Of a DNA stretch of 15,567 nt, positions 13,885-15,567 are shown piece by piece. The stretch covers positions 1 through 15,567 of the forward strand of contig JAFGSL010000699.1 in the NCBI GenBank assembly GCA_016934645.1, given 5' to 3'. The notes under the pieces were generated by a model. That model was given only the letters and a program-made list of their open reading frames with translations. It was not told the DNA's origin and searched no databases. The stretch comes from Anaerolineae bacterium. GTDB lineage: Bacteria > Chloroflexota > Anaerolineae > B4-G1 > SLSP01. The number at the start of each line of letters is the position of its first letter. Position 1 is the stretch's first letter. The translations under genes and the position numbers were made by a program.

Positions 13885-15428
13885 GCCATCTGGAATTCCG
13901 CGCCCTCGCCAGGGGGGAGACGGCCTTGATCCTCGACGGTATTGTGGTTGCGGATGACGCCAGACCGCCAAACCTTGTGGTTGCCACACCAGGAGCGAGC
14001 GCATGGGTCACGGTCGGACAGCCGTTAACGGCGGACCTCGCCGTTAACAAGACTGCGGCACCAGACCAGGTCACAGCAGGGAATGCCGTCACTTACACTC
14101 TGACTGTGACCAACCACGGGCCTGACACCGTGGACGTCACCATCAGCGATACGCTGTCGCCGATCACCGGGTATACAGAGGTGCACATACCTTCGGCATG
14201 CTCTGGCACGGAACCGATCATCTGTGCACTTCCGGCGCTGAGCGGAACCGAGACGCTAACGCTTGTTGTCACCACATCGCCGGTATTCTCAGGTGACCTG
14301 AGCAACCAGGCTACGATCGGGCCGACCGACAGTGCCGTCGCCGATCCTCAGCCCAGTAACAATGCTGCATCCTATACCGTTGTTGTACAGTCCGGGAGCG
14401 ATTACTATTACCTTTATCTACCTCTCATTATCCGTGAGGCATCACAGGCCAAGAGCGGTGGCAGCGCTATACAGGCGATCTTTGCGATCATCCCTATAGC
14501 GTTTGGTGTTTCTATGACCTTCGCCGCCGGTGGTTCGCAATCGTTGCGGCATTGGACGCGAAAACGTGTGCAACGCATACTTTCTCTAATGGTTCTGTTT
14601 AGTCTTATCGGAACCTCAGTCGTGCCCACGGCGGTCGAGGCTAGGCCAGGACTGATTGAAAGAGCATCGCAGCCGACTATGTCTCCAACACAAAGTTCAG
14701 AACCGGAATCCCATCTGGGCACGGCTGTATCATCTCTAGCGCCCGTCGCTCAGAGCCGTACCCCTGCCGTGATGGCTTCAGGAATAGTTACATCGGCTGT
14801 CCAGTACTGGGCTGATCTCAATAATGATCGGCGCGTCGACGCCGGCGACCTGAGCCTGATGGCTGGGATGTGGCGTTGTACGGCGGGCGATGCATGTTAT
14901 TCGACGATGTATGACTTCAACCAGAATGCCACCATCGACGCACATGATCTGGCGTGGGTGGGAAACGAGTACGATGTAACCCCTCCTACGCTGGTGATAG
15001 CACAGCCGGCGAACGGAACTGTGATTGGAGGTACCGAGGTCCAAGTCAGTGGCGCCGTGGACGACGCGCATGCTGTAACTGTGACCATCAACGGCGTACT
15101 GGTACCCCTTGCCGGTCCGGTATTTACGGCCAACGTGCCTATCTCGGGTGGGAACCAGTCTCTGGATGTCGTTGCCGTTGATGCTCTGGGGCAGTCCACT
15201 GTCGAAAGCCGGCTTATCGGTGTGGATGCTGAAGGTCCTTTTATCACCATCCACACGCCCAAGCATCGCCAAGCCGTCTACACACTGCGACCAATCCTGG
15301 CCATCTCCTACACCGATTTCTACCTTCCAGGCGGGACAACTCGACGCGCTGCGGGCCAAAGACGGGTTGGCGGTCGGGCGTTACCCCGACGGCGCCCAGG
15401 TAGTGCTTGTGCACATCCAGTCCGATAA
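13836..15428 (+). CDS. Continuation of the cohesin-like gene: DUF11, dockerin and Ig modules, cut off by an IS
   Basis: Open frame of 530 codons; only codons from about 13872 on are meaningful, as earlier ones overlap the N-terminal fragment out of frame. Numbering from 13836: end of the cohesin-like domain (13-42), DUF11 domain (66-185), motif YLYLPLIIR (about 191-199), membrane segment AIQAIFAIIPIAFGVSM (208-226), a second signal-like segment RKRVQR plus ILSLMVLFSLIG (239-258), a dockerin-like pair of calcium loops, DLNNDRRVDAGDL and DFNQNATIDAHDL (about 325-375), and a glucodextranase-B-like Ig domain (386-470). After YTDFY, near 15325, the frame enters IS110 DNA and the last 34 or so residues are not native. 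ATG 14514 could start a separate secreted dockerin protein, so this may be two genes joined in frame. Confidence 0.75.
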   Translation: MRLDRGFTRTGWGGILSHLEFRALARGETALILDGIVVADDARPPNLVVATPGASAWVTVGQPLTADLAVNKTAAPDQVTAGNAVTYTLTVTNHGPDTVDVTISDTLSPITGYTEVHIPSACSGTEPIICALPALSGTETLTLVVTTSPVFSGDLSNQATIGPTDSAVADPQPSNNAASYTVVVQSGSDYYYLYLPLIIREASQAKSGGSAIQAIFAIIPIAFGVSMTFAAGGSQSLRHWTRKRVQRILSLMVLFSLIGTSVVPTAVEARPGLIERASQPTMSPTQSSEPESHLGTAVSSLAPVAQSRTPAVMASGIVTSAVQYWADLNNDRRVDAGDLSLMAGMWRCTAGDACYSTMYDFNQNATIDAHDLAWVGNEYDVTPPTLVIAQPANGTVIGGTEVQVSGAVDDAHAVTVTINGVLVPLAGPVFTANVPISGGNQSLDVVAVDALGQSTVESRLIGVDAEGPFITIHTPKHRQAVYTLRPILAISYTDFYLPGGTTRRAAGQRRVGGRALPRRRPGSACAHPVR

Positions 15429-15459
15429 AGCGTTGCGGCGTTGGCGCATTCTCAGTCAT
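15244..15459 (-). pseudogene. IS110-family transposase, 5' fragment
   Basis: The first 45 codons (15459 down to 15325) match the N-terminus of IS110-family DEDD transposases: RFIGLDVHKHYLGAVGV with the first catalytic Asp at residue 15, then VFGPQRVELSRLE. The start has AAGGAGA (15471-15465) 5 nt upstream. After residue 45 the frame runs into the reverse complement of the dockerin gene and stops at 15244 with no transposase similarity, so the DEDD core and the C-terminal Ser-containing domain are missing. A normal member has about 300-450 residues. It is certainly inactive. Confidence 0.85.
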
Positions 15460-15567
15460 CGGTCTCTCCTTGGCTCAGTGGGGCAGGGCGACCTATCCTG
15501 CGGAGGCCGGGCACGTTCAGTTTGTGGGACGGTACTTCACACACAGATACGGGCTGTGACCTGTGCA
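15325..15567 (-). mobile_element. Truncated IS110-family element, continuing past the window edge
   Basis: The left boundary is the junction near 15325, where the dockerin/Ig gene loses its frame. The element includes the transposase start and at least 108 nt of non-coding DNA upstream of it (15460-15567). In IS110 elements the end upstream of the transposase gene often encodes the bridge RNA; only part could be present here, and its structure cannot be judged. IS110 elements lack long terminal inverted repeats, so none were expected. Confidence 0.65.

Overview
The window looks like a piece of a Chloroflexota (filamentous Chloroflexi) chromosome of moderately high GC. This rests on gene style and not on a marker gene: very large BTAD/NB-ARC/TPR and cyclase/AAA/TPR regulators, big exported proteins built from PKD, Kelch, cohesin-like, DUF11 and dockerin modules, and the hydrophobic LPLVLR / LPLIIR motif near protein C-termini. 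Species cannot be given.

Layout. Positions 1-89 hold the 3' end of a tRNA-Lys(CUU) and a strong intrinsic terminator. Positions 217-1933 hold an AbiE toxin-antitoxin pair: abiEi antitoxin and abiEii nucleotidyltransferase toxin, with a near-consensus promoter whose spacer and -10 carry a perfect 10-bp tandem repeat. On the minus strand, 8781 down to 2087 is a two-gene regulatory operon. It encodes a 1152-residue SARP/BTAD-type regulator with NB-ARC ATPase and TPRs, then, 5 nt later, a 1076-residue protein with a class III nucleotidyl cyclase domain, AAA ATPase and TPRs. Its leader can fold extensively, including a hairpin over the start codon.

Divergent from this operon, 8950-12944 carries a promoter, a 58-codon ORF (9011-9187) and a 1247-residue exported protein. 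In that protein two PKD domains are each split by a block of Kelch-like repeats (6 and 12 units). After a highly palindromic spacer (13026-13116), the same promoter plus 58-codon-ORF cassette recurs at 13137-13389. It precedes a second exported-protein gene (cohesin-like, DUF11, dockerin, glucodextranase-B-like Ig). That gene is broken by a frameshift at a run of seven G (13870-13876) and cut off near 15325 by a truncated IS110-family element.

How it may work together (inference). Both cassette promoters have an extended -10, no recognisable -35, and direct repeats phased at 11 bp over the -35 position, which is the arrangement SARP-type activators bind. The divergent BTAD regulator is therefore a good candidate to activate both exported-protein transcripts, with the cyclase/AAA/TPR protein as a co-expressed signalling partner. 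The small ORFs overlap the ribosome-binding site of the gene behind them, so translation of each pair is probably coupled.
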